64,000 nt of DNA from Patiria miniata (GCF_015706575.1 NW_024037069.1:36539315-36603314); one strand, 5' to 3'. Numbered from the stretch's first letter, positions 12,101-23,442 are shown. Notes: generated by a model not told the origin, from the letters alone. Translations and numbers: made by a program.

Positions 12101-15100
12101 TATGAAAGCCAGGGTTGAATTGGATGTACGATATGAATCTGATGAAACTACAGCACAAAAGGAAAGCAATTACAATGTGTTATTTACGCTCCCTATGAAA
12201 TGCTATTATTTTAGGGTGCCCTTAAAACACATATTGCAAGTTTATGGGAGCAGCTAAAAAACGTCATTTACGACAAATCTTTGAACTGTGACGTATTGGG
12301 CAATGTTTTAGACTTTTTTTCTTTAGGTGTACCCAATTAGTTTCTAGTTCTTTCTTTATCACTTCTTTGGAGTACTACTCAATCCCCCCCCAAAAAAAAA
12401 CACCCTATTTATTATTCTTTGGGGGGGGGGGCGTCCAAATAAGTAGCTTTTATTTCAGGTTGCGTTTGCGCACAAACAGATCCGCCGAGCAACTGAACTG
12501 GTTTCCAGTCCATTCATACTGAACATGTTAGGGTTTTGGGAACCAACCTATCATGTCTTATAAATATGCAAAAGTGAAAAAGTTTGTACTGCTCAAAAAG
12601 TTGCAAGTTCACGATACAATGTTTTGTTGTTGCTGAGGGGGGGGGGGTTGCAAAAGCCGAAAATATCACAGTTCCAATTGTTAAAGATGCGTCCCCATGC
12701 CATTTGCGCGTTTCATCTCGAACATTGATTATCCAATTGGTATTTTCCTAGAATCCAAAGAAGTTTAGAAACTGAATTATTTCTTTAAAAAAATCGATTT
12801 ATTGGCGGCCAGATATTAATTCGGCTCTCGCAGGGAGGGTTCATATTTGTATGCAAAACGGAATTTTCTCTTTAAATTAAAAGATGCAAAGCGAAAACTA
12901 GTAAGCCTATAGAAGAAAAAGGCATGCACGGGTTGCCATCTTTAATGCCGTGCCCCCCCCCCCTCCCCCGCCTAACCGTGCACACCCACGGGGGTTGCTT
13001 GCGAAATACGAAAACTCGGGTCTTTAAAGTGTCTGTCCAAAGAAATTTCGAAAGCCGCACCCTGCGGGCGCCGGTTTGCGGCGGGCAGCGGGCGGGCGGC
13101 GGGCCGGTTCACCTTACAGCGCGTCGTCCCCAATCCCTGGTTTGTTGTACGACTGCACGGAGAGGTTTCGGTTTCGCGCGAGCGATTCAAAGCGTTGTTG
13201 CCGAAGGATCAAACAACAAATACATGCACAATTGTTCACCGTGAAAAAGTTCCACGGTGAACCAGAAGGTAACTCAGTTTATTTGTGAACGCGAAGTTCT
13301 CCGCTTTTGTTTCAATATCGCCATACAAAGAGCGAATAGGGCACACATCGCTTTAATACCCGATCAACCTGTATTTGGACGGTGTGCGGGTCTGTTGCAA
13401 TGGAAGCGAGATGGGGTATTGAAACTAAAACAGCAAGTACACTTTTTTCCAAGCCCCTTCTAAGTTATAATGTTTATGAACTGGTATATGGGCAGGGATG
13501 TGATAGGTTCATATCTTCGGCAAGCTTACTATTACTGGCTTAAAAAACTGATATCATGACCTTTTTATTTCCTGCAATAAATTTCCCCCTTTTATCGCAG
13601 CTTTGTGTCAAGCACGACTCAATGATTTGGACCGCATATAGCGAGCTGATAAACTCAAAATTTATAAAGTGGAATACATGCATTTGGAGGTTGATGGAAT
13701 TTTATTCACTAGGAAAAAAAAAGGTTAAAACCTTGGCTCTGTCAAGATGCCACAGGTTAATTGGGACACACATACACAACGGCGGATTGGTGGGGCCCAA
13801 TGGGGCCATTGCCCCCCCCCCAAAAAAAAAACCCTCCAAACCCATGACATCTCTTTGTTTTTTCTTTAGGCAGCCAATGCGTACATCATTAAAATTGCGC
13901 TACCATGCACCAATGCCATGAAGATCCTTCCCCTTCCTTTTCATATCAGATTTTGGGGCCTTATATTTTGGACTCACTTTTTCGGGGAACAAAACAAGTT
14001 TGGTCGACCCTTATAAAACACGGACCACCCTTAAAAAAACACTATGTTCTGGATTAAGCCTTGTACAGGCGTGAGAACAGTGCCGGACTGAAGGGTCGCG
14101 CGACCTGAAACGAATTGTTGATTGCAAGTAGGGAAACAAAAGAGGAATAGTTAGGGGTGCTTCCTCCATCCAGAGTGAAGCTGAGTACTGAAATTCGGCG
14201 TAGCAATGAATGCGTTAACAATTACGTAACAGAGTGCGATGTCAATGGTGTAACGCCTGACGTTGAAAGAGAAAGTAAGACGTGAGTTTCTTGGTACCGT
14301 AGAGAATGGAAAGAATTCTATTACCGAGTACATTGTTCAATAACGATCATTTGTGGTGATACTATGTAATGACGTAACGCTTTGTTTAAAAATGCGCTTT
14401 CCTCGAGCTGGCTCTCATAGGAAAGCGCACATGTAAACAAAGCGTGACGTCATTACGTCTCAGGACCATTGAGGGCACTATTTAAGTTTAACGGTCAAGC
14501 CTACGCAGGTTTAGTTTGGGGGTTAAACGTACGAAAAGTAGTTCGAGCTTAATTATCGTTTCGGCGACGTAGCTGCTGTTAATTACGTGTGTTCATAATA
14601 CGATTACAGAAAAAGGTTGTGTGATTACTTTTAGGGCGCTATTCAAGTTTAACGGTCAAGCCTACGCGCAGTTTGTTTTGGGAGTTCAATGTGCCAAAAG
14701 TAGTTCGCGCATAATTTGCTATTTTGGTAACGTAGTTCGCACAAACAGCTCGTGTTAAAAAAATGTGTTTTTCATATAGGACAGTTAAAAACCTAGAACC
14801 TCCAGAACCAAATGGTAACAAATGGGGATAGTGTAATAGGCCTATAACTATTGGAATCAAGCATTAAAGGCTCTGTGATATTTGAAGTGATTGAAAATGA
14901 ATATCGATTTACGCGAAGTATACGGTATAACAACCAGTGGAATCCCAGAGAGGACGCCTCTCATTAGGTGTCTATATGGGTGCAGACCTGCAAATCGACT
15001 CCCGTAGAACTCGACGATAATTACGAGTTTGTCCGCAAATTATTTAAAAATACTCACAACTCTCAGAGGTGTTTGAGACACCATTTAAATTAAAGCTTAT

Positions 15101-15960
15101 TTTAATTTTTGTTAATTTTTTGTTCAATTATCCAGTGACTAATGGGAGGAGGAAATTCCATCAAAGGATGTCAACCCGATAAGTAGTCCAATCAACCATC
15201 GCCATTTTGAAAAATGATGCCTGCGCTCTATTGCAAAGAGTAATATTAGGGCCCAATTTCATGCAAATTGGCCCGCATATTGTGTCATGGATGCCACTAA
15301 ACCAAACTCATGATAAAATTGTATGATGTATATACGATTACGTATACACATGTGCATGCACAACAGACAGGTGAACACGGTCGAGGAATCCATAAGAAAA
15401 CACAGCTTGTGTTATAGGGGAGGCCCTGTATTTAAAACGATAATGTTCCGACACCAAGTGACAATCAAGCAAATGGCCTAGTGGTTAGGTGCATTGTGCA
15501 CAGACCCCGGGGTCCGGGGTTCGAGTCCTGTTGGTGTAATTTTGGTTTTCAATACACGCGCTCTGTCATTTACTTTAAGAGTCTTAATTTCCCGTCGTCA
15601 AATACCAACCGACCTTAGCTCAATCAGTTAAGTCACCGGCTGGGACTGTCTGCGAAGTCCAGGTTATGCATCTACTCATAGGTACGGGGCTCTTTTGCTG
15701 TCTCGGCAGCAAGGCATAGGGTGTCGCCTCGTTTCCTCCCTTAACGGTGCTTGGCCCTCCGGGGTTACATGGATGGATAGGGAAGGAGGTGTGGTGGGCC
15801 GGGGAATCCGAGACCCAGGAAGAGCCCTATATGGGAGTCGGTAACCAATCGCGACCCCTGAATGCTTGGTCAACACCACATAACTTTTTGATTTTCTTTA
15901 TCCCCTTATTTTTTTTCCCTTATTGTCGAGAATTTATAAGGTACAGTAAAAACGCTCTAA
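9190..15960. repeat. Right arm of nested ~12 kb imperfect palindrome
   Basis: The arm mirrors 3,570-8,480: block B reversed (9,190-10,620), G/C-run segments reversed (10,790-13,025), a reversed segment starting at GAATACATGCATTTGGAGG (13,672), CRE palindrome (14,357-14,466), block A reversed (14,470-15,250), and the tRNA-like block (15,470-15,890). The stretch 11,735-12,300 repeats part of the block B extension, so this arm has gained an internal duplication and is longer than the left one. No gene is seen. Confidence 0.7.
13040..13320 (+). repeat. GC-rich GGCGGGC repeat, copy 1
   Basis: A GGCGGGC-rich start is followed by CGTCGTCCCCAATCCCTGG, CTGCACGGAGAGGTTTCGGTTT and CGCGCGAGCGA. Further direct copies lie at 16,230-16,430 and 17,555-17,890. 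The copies show the uninterrupted form of the site into which the 17,682-17,815 element inserted. Confidence 0.7.
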
Positions 15961-16229
15961 TAGCAAAGAATTTAAGCATACAAATTGTGATTTGGCCCGC
16001 ATGTTATACATTTAACGTATGTCATGGATGCCGGTAAACTATTAGCTCATGGTAAAATCATGATAAAAATGTGCCCAGATTTAAAAACATGTGCAAAATG
16101 AAACGCCTTTTCCGAGGGTTACAGACTCCCTAAATTGGAATAAAAGTACATTTTCTCTTTAAAACAAAAGATGCAAATCAAAAACTAGATTTAATAAAAT
16201 TAAAAAATAAGTTTGTAAACAGCACGGGG

Positions 16230-16430
16230 TGACTTCTTTACGAATAGGTCTTCAAAGTGTCGGTCCAAAGAAATTTCGTAAGCCTCACCGGCGGGCGGCG
16301 GGCGGCGGGCCCGTTACGGCGCGTCGTCCCCAATCCCTGGTTTGGTGTAAGTCTGCACGGAGAGGTTTCGGTTTCACGCGAGCGACTCGAAGTGTTGTTT
16401 TTGAAGGATCAAACCCCAAATGCATGAACA
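16230..16430 (+). repeat. GC-rich GGCGGGC repeat, copy 2
   Basis: This has the same word order as the copies at 13,040 and 17,555, including CTGCACGGAGAGGTTTCGGTTT. It has no coding capacity and is followed by block A in reverse orientation (16,560-17,065). Confidence 0.7.
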
Positions 16431-16559
16431 ATGCTCGATGTCAAAAGTGTATCGCCCAAGCCCCAATGAGGCGTGTTCGAATTCCTTGGTACTGTAGGCC
16501 CTAGTGATTGGACAAAATTCTATTACCCCAAGTGCACTGTTCAATGAATATTATTGAAA

Positions 16560-17065
16560 TGATACTCTCAATTGAGGGCACTATTTAAGTTTAACGGTCG
16601 AACCTGCGCAGGTTTGGTATGTGGGTTAAACGTACAAAAAGTAGTTCGCCCATAATTAACCGTTTCGGCGACGTAGTTCGCCGAAAGAGCTCCTGTTTAT
16701 TACGTGTGTTCATATTAGGATGATTATAGAAAAAGAGGGTTCGTTGCTGTTGTGATTCGAAAGAATTGTATAGATTGCATAATTTGTACAGTGTGCAATG
16801 ACGATCAGTAGTTGGGTGGTTATTTTTAGTTGATTGGGGGCGCTATTCAAGTTTAACGGTCAAGCCTACGCGCACTTTGTTTCGGGAGTTAAAGGTACGA
16901 AAAGTAGTTCTCGCTTAATTTGCTGTTTTGGTAACGGAGATCGCCAAAACAGCTCTTGTTAAAAGCCTGTGAATCATGTTAGGATTAAAAATAGGAACCG
17001 CTACGTTTCTTTGATTCTCATTTCTAACAGACCCTAATTTTAGGCTCCCGACAAGACAATGACCC
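16560..17065 (-). repeat. Block A repeat, reverse copy
   Basis: Reverse-oriented block A motifs (AGTTTAACGGTC and GTACGAAAAGTAGTTC) occur twice, as in the left-edge copy at 1-470. Confidence 0.65.
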
Positions 17066-17089
17066 CTAGAACCTCTAGCCATGTTTTCA

Positions 17090-17325
17090 ATGTGGAGCCC
17101 CAATAAAAGCCTACAAAAACGGCACAATATATTAACTACAAATGCACCCTTGTCACGACTATTTCTTTAGGGGGAGACTGTTCTCATGTACGTCACATTC
17201 CTTCTTTTTGCTAATGCACTTTTTTTTATTAAATTTTTTTTTTGGGGGGGGGGGCTAGACAAGGTTTTGGGGGATAAAACCCCCTTAGGTCCCCCCCCCC
17301 CCCCCCCCCCGTAGAACTGCCAATG
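17090..17325. repeat. G/C-run composite repeat, further copy
   Basis: ATGCACCCTTGTCACGACTATT and a GGGGGAGAC word match 6,060-6,200. They are followed by T, G and C homopolymers near 17,220-17,310. Confidence 0.65.
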
Positions 17326-17554
17326 CTAATAGCAAAGAATTATTATACATTTGATGTGTGACTCATGGATGCCACTAAAACAAACTCATGATAAAATTAT
17401 GATAAAAATGTGCCAAGAAAACAATTTGAATAATGAAACTCCTTTTTTTTAGAGGGTTTCAGACGCCATTAATTGGAATACAAGTACATTTCTCTTTAAA
17501 ACAAAAGATGCAAATCGAAAACTAGAAGAAAAAGGTTCGTAAACAGCACGGGGT

Positions 17555-17890
17555 GTCATCTTTACGAAAAGGTCTTCAAAGTGCTGTCCAAAGAAATTTC
17601 GAAAGCCGCACCTGCGGCGGGCGGCGGGAGGCGGGCCAGTTCCCCGTACGGTGCGTCGTCCCCAATTCCTGGTTTGTTGTGAAGCCCGGCTCACGCTTCA
17701 CGCGAAAGCGAAGCGAAATTCGTGACGTCAACAATACATTCGAAACGCGTCCACCATTGTTGACGACATGAATTTTGCTTCGCACAAGCTTTCGCGTGAA
17801 GTATGAACCGGGCTTAAGACTGCACGGAGAGGTTTCGGTTTCGCGCGAGCGACTCGAAGCGTTGTTTCCGAAGTATCAAACCCCACATGC
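17555..17890 (+). repeat. GC-rich GGCGGGC repeat, copy 3, interrupted
   Basis: This copy matches those at 13,040 and 16,230 but is split by the palindromic element at 17,682-17,815. The sequence resumes at GACTGCACGGAGAGGTTTCGG. Confidence 0.7.
17682..17815. mobile_element. 134-bp palindromic MITE inside GGCGGGC repeat
   Basis: The left end AAGCCCGGCTCACGCTTCAC is the approximate inverse of the right end GTGAAGTATGAACCGGGCTT. The inner parts are also inverse (CGTGACGTCAACAAT against ATTGTTGACGACATGAA). Sister copies of the host repeat at 13,140 and 16,341 read straight across, giving two empty sites. The size, terminal inverted repeats and lack of coding fit a MITE. The superfamily is not assigned because the target duplication is ambiguous. 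Confidence 0.75.
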
Positions 17891-18009
17891 ATGAATGATG
17901 TGCGCTGTCAAAAGTCTAACGCCCAATGTGTTCAAATTCCTTGGTACTGTAGTGATTGGAAAGAATATTTTATTACCGAGTACATTGTTCAATGACTATT
18001 TTTTTTGTG

Positions 18010-18450
18010 ATGATACTCTCAGTCGATTGAGGGCCCTATTTAAATTTAACGGTCAAACCTACGCAGGTTTGTGGGTTAAACATACAAAAATTAGTTCGCC
18101 GTTTAACAGCTCCTGTTTAATACGTGTGTTCATATTAAAATTAGGATTATAGATGAAGGGGTTCTTTGCTGTTAAGATTCAAAAGAATTGTATATGGTTA
18201 CATAATAATTGTACAGTGTATAATGACGATCTGTTGTGTGATTACTTGTAGTTGATTGAGGGCGCTGTTCAAGTTTAACGGTCAAGCTTACGCGCAGTTT
18301 GTTTTGGGAGTTAAACGTACGAAAAGTAGTTCGCACATAATTTGCCGTAATGTTAACGTTATTCGCCAAAACAGCTGCTGTTAATCGCGCGTGTTTCACA
18401 TTAGGATTAAAGATAGGGACCGCTGCATTTCTTTGATTTTCATTTCAATT
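18010..18450 (-). repeat. Block A repeat, reverse copy
   Basis: Reverse block A words (AATTTAACGGTCAAACCTACG and GGGAGTTAAACGTACGAAAA, with variation) occur as a double unit like 1-470. It marks the right end of the dense repeat mosaic. Confidence 0.65.
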
Positions 18451-19340
18451 TTGATGACAGTTTCACAGGTCACCGTGCAAATATATATCTTATCGTCCCC
18501 TCTCTACTTTGTAATAAAAATGTTGGAATGATCAACGTCATTTCAAACAAGTCATGTCTCATTTAGTCCTTTGTTTTGCAGACAATGCATTGAGGCTAGC
18601 ATGTTTCAGTGTGCGACGCAATATGTCAGCCGTCAACCATTTTCTATATTTAACTTTTCATTTGCCGTAAGTCTTTGTACGGCTCCAGAGCACCACCAAG
18701 CGTCACGATAAGCCCAGTCACTCCCGCTTTCGATTTCCATCCAACCTCGAACCCTGTCGTCCAGCAGTTCGCTCACACAAGCTGTATGTTCTCCAACGGG
18801 AGTACCGCGTCATTTCAATATCCAAACATCTTGCACATTAAAATTAAGGTGCAGAATAGTCTGGTACCTGGTTGTGCTTTGAACCAGTGTTTGTTTGGGG
18901 TTTTTTTTGTTTGCGGAGTCCAAAATGCACACGGAATTTTTGTGGTGGCAAGACATCACAGTATTCATGTACTGCCCTCTATAGGCTGGGCGCTACTTTG
19001 GCTGTGATTGTATGGTATGGTGCATTGCTGAATGGATGGTGTGGTGCTAGGTAAACTGTGCACATTGTGTGCCGCCATACTTTTTGATCGCGGTCAGGTA
19101 ATCAACATTTAAACAAAAGCAGGAAGTGAAAAATGTGTATTCCGAAAGTTTGCAATATACTTGTACACATCTCTTTATAACTTTTTGAAGTTCATAATCC
19201 GGTTATTGGTTTTTGCTTTGGGTATAATAATTCCTTTTCGTATAGAACGTTGGAAGGAGTGATGTTTCAAATATTCGTGAACGATTCTCACAGAAAAATG
19301 TCCGAACCAATTACAGGGTTAAAGGCCTTAACATCGGAGT
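18451..19340. other. Mostly unique sequence with one possible exon
   Basis: Apart from the possible exon at 18,672-18,848, I recognise no gene, RNA or repeat. The composition is AT-rich and resembles introns and spacers elsewhere in the window. Confidence 0.5.
18672..18848 (+). CDS. Possible orphan exon, product unknown
   Basis: A 59-codon open segment is bounded by a TAAG acceptor-like end and a GTGCAG donor-like start, phase 0 at both ends. Its residues include APPSVTISPVTPAFDF and TSCMFSNGSTASFQYPN, with an N-glycosylation-like NGS. The codon texture is more coding-like than the neighbouring repeats. The frame stays open beyond the proposed donor to 19,007. No family is recognised and no partner exon was found, so this may be chance or a relic. 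Confidence 0.2.
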
Positions 19341-19389
19341 AGAGGTTGCGTAGCATGAAGGGGGGGGGGGGGCAGTGGCGTAGCCAGGA

Positions 19390-19690
19390 TCGTTTTCGAG
19401 GTTGGAGTCATTGAATCAGCTACCAGAATTCTGAGCTATAGGCGTGGGGTTCGGGCCCGCTTAAGGGCCCCGAAAAATGTTTGATTGTAAATGCTCTGTG
19501 GTGCTATCTGAGGCAATTTCTGACCACTTTACCCAATATTTTCTAAGCAAAAGATACATTGTAGTACATAATAGGGCCCTGTAAATGAGACACGAGTTCA
19601 AAAATCTGGGGGGGGGGGGGTCATTTGATATTGTGTCCCCCACCCTTCAAAAAGTGGGGGGGGGGGTACCAGTCCCCCTGTCCCCCCAGG
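19390..19690 (-). repeat. Hairpin-bearing repeat, reverse copy, with G/C runs
   Basis: This is the reverse complement of about 700-910. It includes the GGGCCCGCTTAAGGGCCCC hairpin, CTATCTGAGGCAATTTCTGACC and the tract ATTGTGTCCCCCACCCTTC. With the left copy it forms an outermost inverted pair enclosing the repeat mosaic. Confidence 0.7.
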
Positions 19691-20265
19691 GTTGACGCCC
19701 ATGGCGTCATGTAGATCAATGATATTTTTTTTAGAAACTCAAAATCTCATTGGGGGGCTGTCGCCCCCCCCCCCCCCCCCGCACGCCCCCCCCCCCCCCC
19801 CCCCCGCTGATTTCAAAGGAATTTTAATTGGTCTATTATTATTCTTTAGCTTATATGAATGGAGGAAAAAGTTTGTACGTGGCCGATTCGCGTGATATCG
19901 CTGACTGAAACTGTGTGACCCACGGACCACCTGTCTATAATACGTGTTCCGTGGTGTGAGCGAGCAGTGCAGTGGGTGTTAATACGCATTTTAGATTATC
20001 ATTATGCGCTATGTCACGCCGGTTGTCAGCTTACTGGTCCGCGGTCGCCGGTCGAAGGGTCGTTTCTCAGTGGTCATCATGTGGATCATTCGCAACTATT
20101 TAGATTTAGATCAATGATAATTTTTTTAGAAACTCAAAATCTCAGTGTGGGGGGGGGGGCGACTGGGGGGGGGGCGGCAAGGTTTCATGGGGGGCGGTCG
20201 CCCCCCCCCCCGCCCCACGCCCCCCCCCCCCCCCGATGGCTACGCCACTGAGGGGGGGGGGGGAA
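19690..20265. repeat. G/C-run elements, two copies
   Basis: Two elements contain GATCAATGAT, TTTTTTTAGAAACTCAAAATCTCA and long G and C runs. They are separated by a short stretch of other sequence. The second ends in GATGGCTACGCCACTG, the inverse of the motif at 541. Confidence 0.65.
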
Positions 20266-21120
20266 TTGTGCCGCCGTGAAGAGCGCCACCTTTTGTCTGA
20301 TAGTACCTGATATTGAGCTATTAACAGCGCCCCCATGGGAAGATGGTGCTCCAACCCCCAACCCCCTCTTATTTTTTTTTAATTCTACGGAGACTGGGTG
20401 ACTGATGAAAACAAAATCTCTACCTTTTATGCCCGGATGATCAATGTGCCCTTTTGTACGTCTATCGCCCAATCGAAATGACCTTGCTATATTTACGCGC
20501 CTGGAACGAAGTATGCGAGGTGGCCGACTGAAGCGTAGACTTGTTTTGCATCATAGCCATGGTCGCCCTTCAGCTGATAAACACTGTACCAGAATCACAT
20601 ATTCTTGCAAGCAGAACACCATTAATAATTTGGGAAACCTCAATCGTGGATTGGTTCTTGTCACTCGGTTTATTCAACGTCATAGGTCATTGGAACCTTC
20701 TTTTGCCGCAATATACAAGCAAAATATCAAACAGCAAACTGAGTGATAAGAATCCATGATTGTTTAGTTCTTATCACTTATATGTTATTCAACGTCTAAG
20801 GTCATTAAGTTTATAGACTGCAATATACAAGCAAAAAGGCAATATGAACAAGTTTAGGTCCACCCAAAATATTCTAAAATTATGGTCCTTGTAACATTAT
20901 TCTCCAAAAATAATTTAGCAGTTATATAAATCAAGTTAAATTAAAATGTAGTTATTTCATTTTATCCAGAATTATTACCGAAAAGTAGACAGTGCTGTGC
21001 ATGTTAAATCACGTTGAAAAAAAAAAGAAACTTAAACAAAAACAAACAACATGTGCCAAAATTGATTACTTTCTTTCATGCTCCATTTGACCAAATCGTA
21101 GGGAAAAAAATCGACTTCAA
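20266..21120. other. Spacer with a ~100-bp tandem duplication
   Basis: The words TATTCAACGTC, AGGTCATT and GCAATATACAAGCAAAA occur twice (about 20,661-20,738 and 20,768-20,840). Overlapping open frames at 20,444-20,760 resemble no family. No RNA gene is seen. Confidence 0.5.
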
Positions 21121-21224
21121 TCTCATGTAATGATAGAAGCTGCGCACAACGTTTCTTTTCTTGATCCATGCCCCCCCCCCAAAAAAAAATTCTGACAACG
21201 AAGCATTGTGTCTTTCATAATAAA

Positions 21225-21550
21225 ATGTCGCATCGAGTGCCGTGGCCTCGTAGTCTGGAGTATTGAATTCATTGTCTGCGAGTAATTCCTCAGGTTGTGG
21301 GTTCGAGTCCAGCCTGGGGTTATGGTGCGTGTGCCCTTAGGCAAGGCACTTCGTCACTCATAGCTTCTCTCCACCCAGGAGTAAATGGGTACCTGTGAGG
21401 GCAGAGATGGTTATTGTGATTGGTTTTAGCCATTTGTCCCGAATTGGCATCATGGAGCTATTATACTAGACATACTGTCTTTGGAATGTTTTATTGGCCC
21501 AATGAGCATGGTAATAATGAGGACAAGAATAGCGCCTTCAGTACCAATTA
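21225..21550 (+). mobile_element. tRNA-derived SINE
   Basis: The head CCGTGGCCTCGTAGTCTGGAG leads to box B GTGGGTTCGAGTCCAGCC at about 21,296. The body has GTGCCCTTAGGCAAGGCACTT and CCACCCAGGAGTAAATGGGTACC. The same body occurs at 51,688-51,900 and in variant form at 45,199, 47,871 and 48,160. Box B plus the conserved GCAAG-CACTT body identifies a tRNA-derived SINE. The internal SINE family is not named here. Confidence 0.75.
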
Positions 21551-21559
21551 TTTATGAAT

Positions 21560-22060
21560 ACGTGCGTTTTATAAAATACATATTATTGTAACGGACAGTC
21601 TATGCAGTACTTTTAATGTCATTGCTTTCTAGCACTAGTGCTCCGGCAGAGGGGCTCCGGCGGCGCGCACCTGACCTGGTTTTGAGTCTGGCTGGCGCGC
21701 GCTCCGGAAATAGGCTCTACAAATAGGTTGGTTAAGTGGGGTTCTTTTGTTTACTTTCGCGGGTAGGGCTTGGCTTGATTGAAGGGTTGGGTAAAGTTGC
21801 TACAATTGTATACATCTGTTTAGACTGTGTGCATGTCTATGCTGGGAATTGATCAGTCGTGGTACTGGTAGCAGGGTGGCAGGTTGACCACAGAGTTGTT
21901 GTGCTGAATAAATAAGTGTTTCTTCAGAAGTTGGTAATCCTGTGTGTTTGTCCCCTTTTCTTGCGTTTGGCCGGACTCGGAGGACAAGAACCCAATAAGT
22001 TTACGCTTTGCAGTAGAAAACAGAGTTTGTTTTAGGTTGAAAACTGAGAAATGGCACAAA
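21560..22060. other. Unassigned GC-variable spacer
   Basis: A CpG-rich patch around 21,640-21,710 (GGCGGCGCGCACC) is followed by ordinary sequence with AATAAA at about 21,908. I see no gene. The open frame on the minus strand at 21,853-22,068 has no domain. Confidence 0.4.
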
Positions 22061-22068
22061 CAGTACAC

Positions 22069-22074
22069 TTTATT
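22069..22074 (-). terminator. Candidate polyadenylation signal for the fibrinogen-domain gene
   Basis: On the minus strand this reads AATAAA, about 450 bases downstream of the fibrinogen-domain stop codon. It is the first canonical signal seen in that direction. Placement alone supports it. Confidence 0.3.
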
Positions 22075-22524
22075 TTTTATTTTTAATCACTGGCGTATAT
22101 AAGGGAGGCATGCTCCCTTCCCCCACCAACCGCTCCAGGCCCCCGCCTTGGTGACCTTAATTTTAACATTTGATTAACCTTAAGTTAGTATCCCCGTGAT
22201 TATCCATTTTTTCTTTTCTTTTTTTCCTACGAAATTTTTAAAGAATACGAGGTCTTTGAACGAATAAATATGATGTTTATCATTCAGAGCCAATAATTGT
22301 TTATACGTTTATACGTATTGTTTATACGTTTCTTTCTAATCTTTCACGCTCGATCTGAGTGTCAGTAGACTTGGCCGTCGTCGGGTTTGCTTTTGATCTA
22401 AAACCCTACCCTGTATTATAGTCGTTAGGTAATTTGGGAAGACACCGCCCACCGAGGGATACAAACAACCATGATTATAGTGGGAACACACAACTAAGAT
22501 CATTGTGTGCAATAAGTATAAGAT

Positions 22525-23442
22525 TTACGGGCCAGCTGTACGCATTTTCATGCTACATGCTTTTAGTGAATAATGGTATTTCCATGTACTCCACTGCACG
22601 CCCTTGCTACTACCTGCATTCTCATCTGGGTAATATCGACCATTCAAGTGAGAATGCCAGCATCTACTAAACCACCAGGCCCCCGCCCAAGATTTTGCAC
22701 AATTTATGTCCCGTATATCATTGTCGCGATCCTTTGTTGAGAATTTACTTCCAATATGATAATCTAGCGAGTCACCGGCAGTGCTGCTGGCATCGTATTG
22801 GCCAATGTTCAGATTGTACTCAGCCTGGGATATTTGGAAATCCGAGTACGTTGCCCATGTCGTGTTGCCCTCCCAGTCCTCTAAATCAACTCGTAGCTCC
22901 CATGTTCCTTGTGAATCATCAGACGTTAGAGTCACCAAGTTGTCATTGCCCAACCAGAACTCACCAGACAGATCACCAAAGCCAGACTGGTACTCGGTCC
23001 AGTTACGGTAGAAGTCCACACTGCCATCTTGTCGCCTCTGAAACACGATCCATCCCCCGCCGTCAGTTTCCATGTCACAGTAGACGCGGAGACTGTCATT
23101 GCCGAATCCCTCTGGGTAGATAGTGTAGATACCGCTTGAACAATAACCGGCATCTAAGAGCATGTTGCAACTTCTCGGGCGACTCACTGAGCTATCAGTC
23201 AGTGAGTAATGAGGTGTGTCCTCATCTGCATCAAAGTACACACTCCCTTGAGTTGCATTGAAGTCTTCGGGATGCTCTCGTCTTGTGGCAAGGTTCAACT
23301 CGCACATTTTATTGCAGTCGTTAAAGTTAAACGACTTGCATCGTTCATTCATGCTGCATTCCCGTCCGCAGATGACACGAGATCGCACAGTTTTGGTCGC
23401 ATGTGCAAACCCTCGCAGTGCACGATTTTCAGCGGCGTACAT
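22525..23442 (-). CDS. PAN/apple plus fibrinogen C-terminal domain lectin
   Basis: The 305-residue open frame encodes a PAN/apple-like cysteine-rich module (about residues 1-75, with CGRECSMNERCKSFNF) followed by a complete fibrinogen-related domain (about 88-305). Visible hallmarks are CDMETDGGGWIVFQRR, the calcium-site-like DRDND at 238-242, CWHSHLNGRYY and KACSMKMR near the C terminus. Such proteins (ficolin, techylectin and fibrinogen-like families) bind acetylated sugars or microbial surfaces outside the cell; that role is inferred from family. The whole conserved region sits in one exon. No signal peptide follows the first ATG and an in-frame stop lies just upstream, so this ATG is probably not the true start. 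Another frame directly upstream (23,511-23,445) reads NGKTGCCNNS, which would suit the beginning of the domain. That suggests a one-base disruption or an unseen splice. A CCAAT-box tandem repeat lies about 0.5 kb upstream. Confidence 0.85.
   Translation of the reverse strand: MYAAENRALRGFAHATKTVRSRVICGRECSMNERCKSFNFNDCNKMCELNLATRREHPEDFNATQGSVYFDADEDTPHYSLTDSSVSRPRSCNMLLDAGYCSSGIYTIYPEGFGNDSLRVYCDMETDGGGWIVFQRRQDGSVDFYRNWTEYQSGFGDLSGEFWLGNDNLVTLTSDDSQGTWELRVDLEDWEGNTTWATYSDFQISQAEYNLNIGQYDASSTAGDSLDYHIGSKFSTKDRDNDIRDINCAKSWAGAWWFSRCWHSHLNGRYYPDENAGSSKGVQWSTWKYHYSLKACSMKMRTAGP

Noticed and set aside
20444-20760. Two overlapping open frames with a hydrophobic start
   Set aside because: No family resemblance, and the segment is partly tandemly duplicated with the frame not kept in the second copy.
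21587-22060. Possible solo long terminal repeat starting TGTAACGG with an internal AATAAA
   Set aside because: I could not find a matching right end, a target duplication or any internal part, so the call is not supported.
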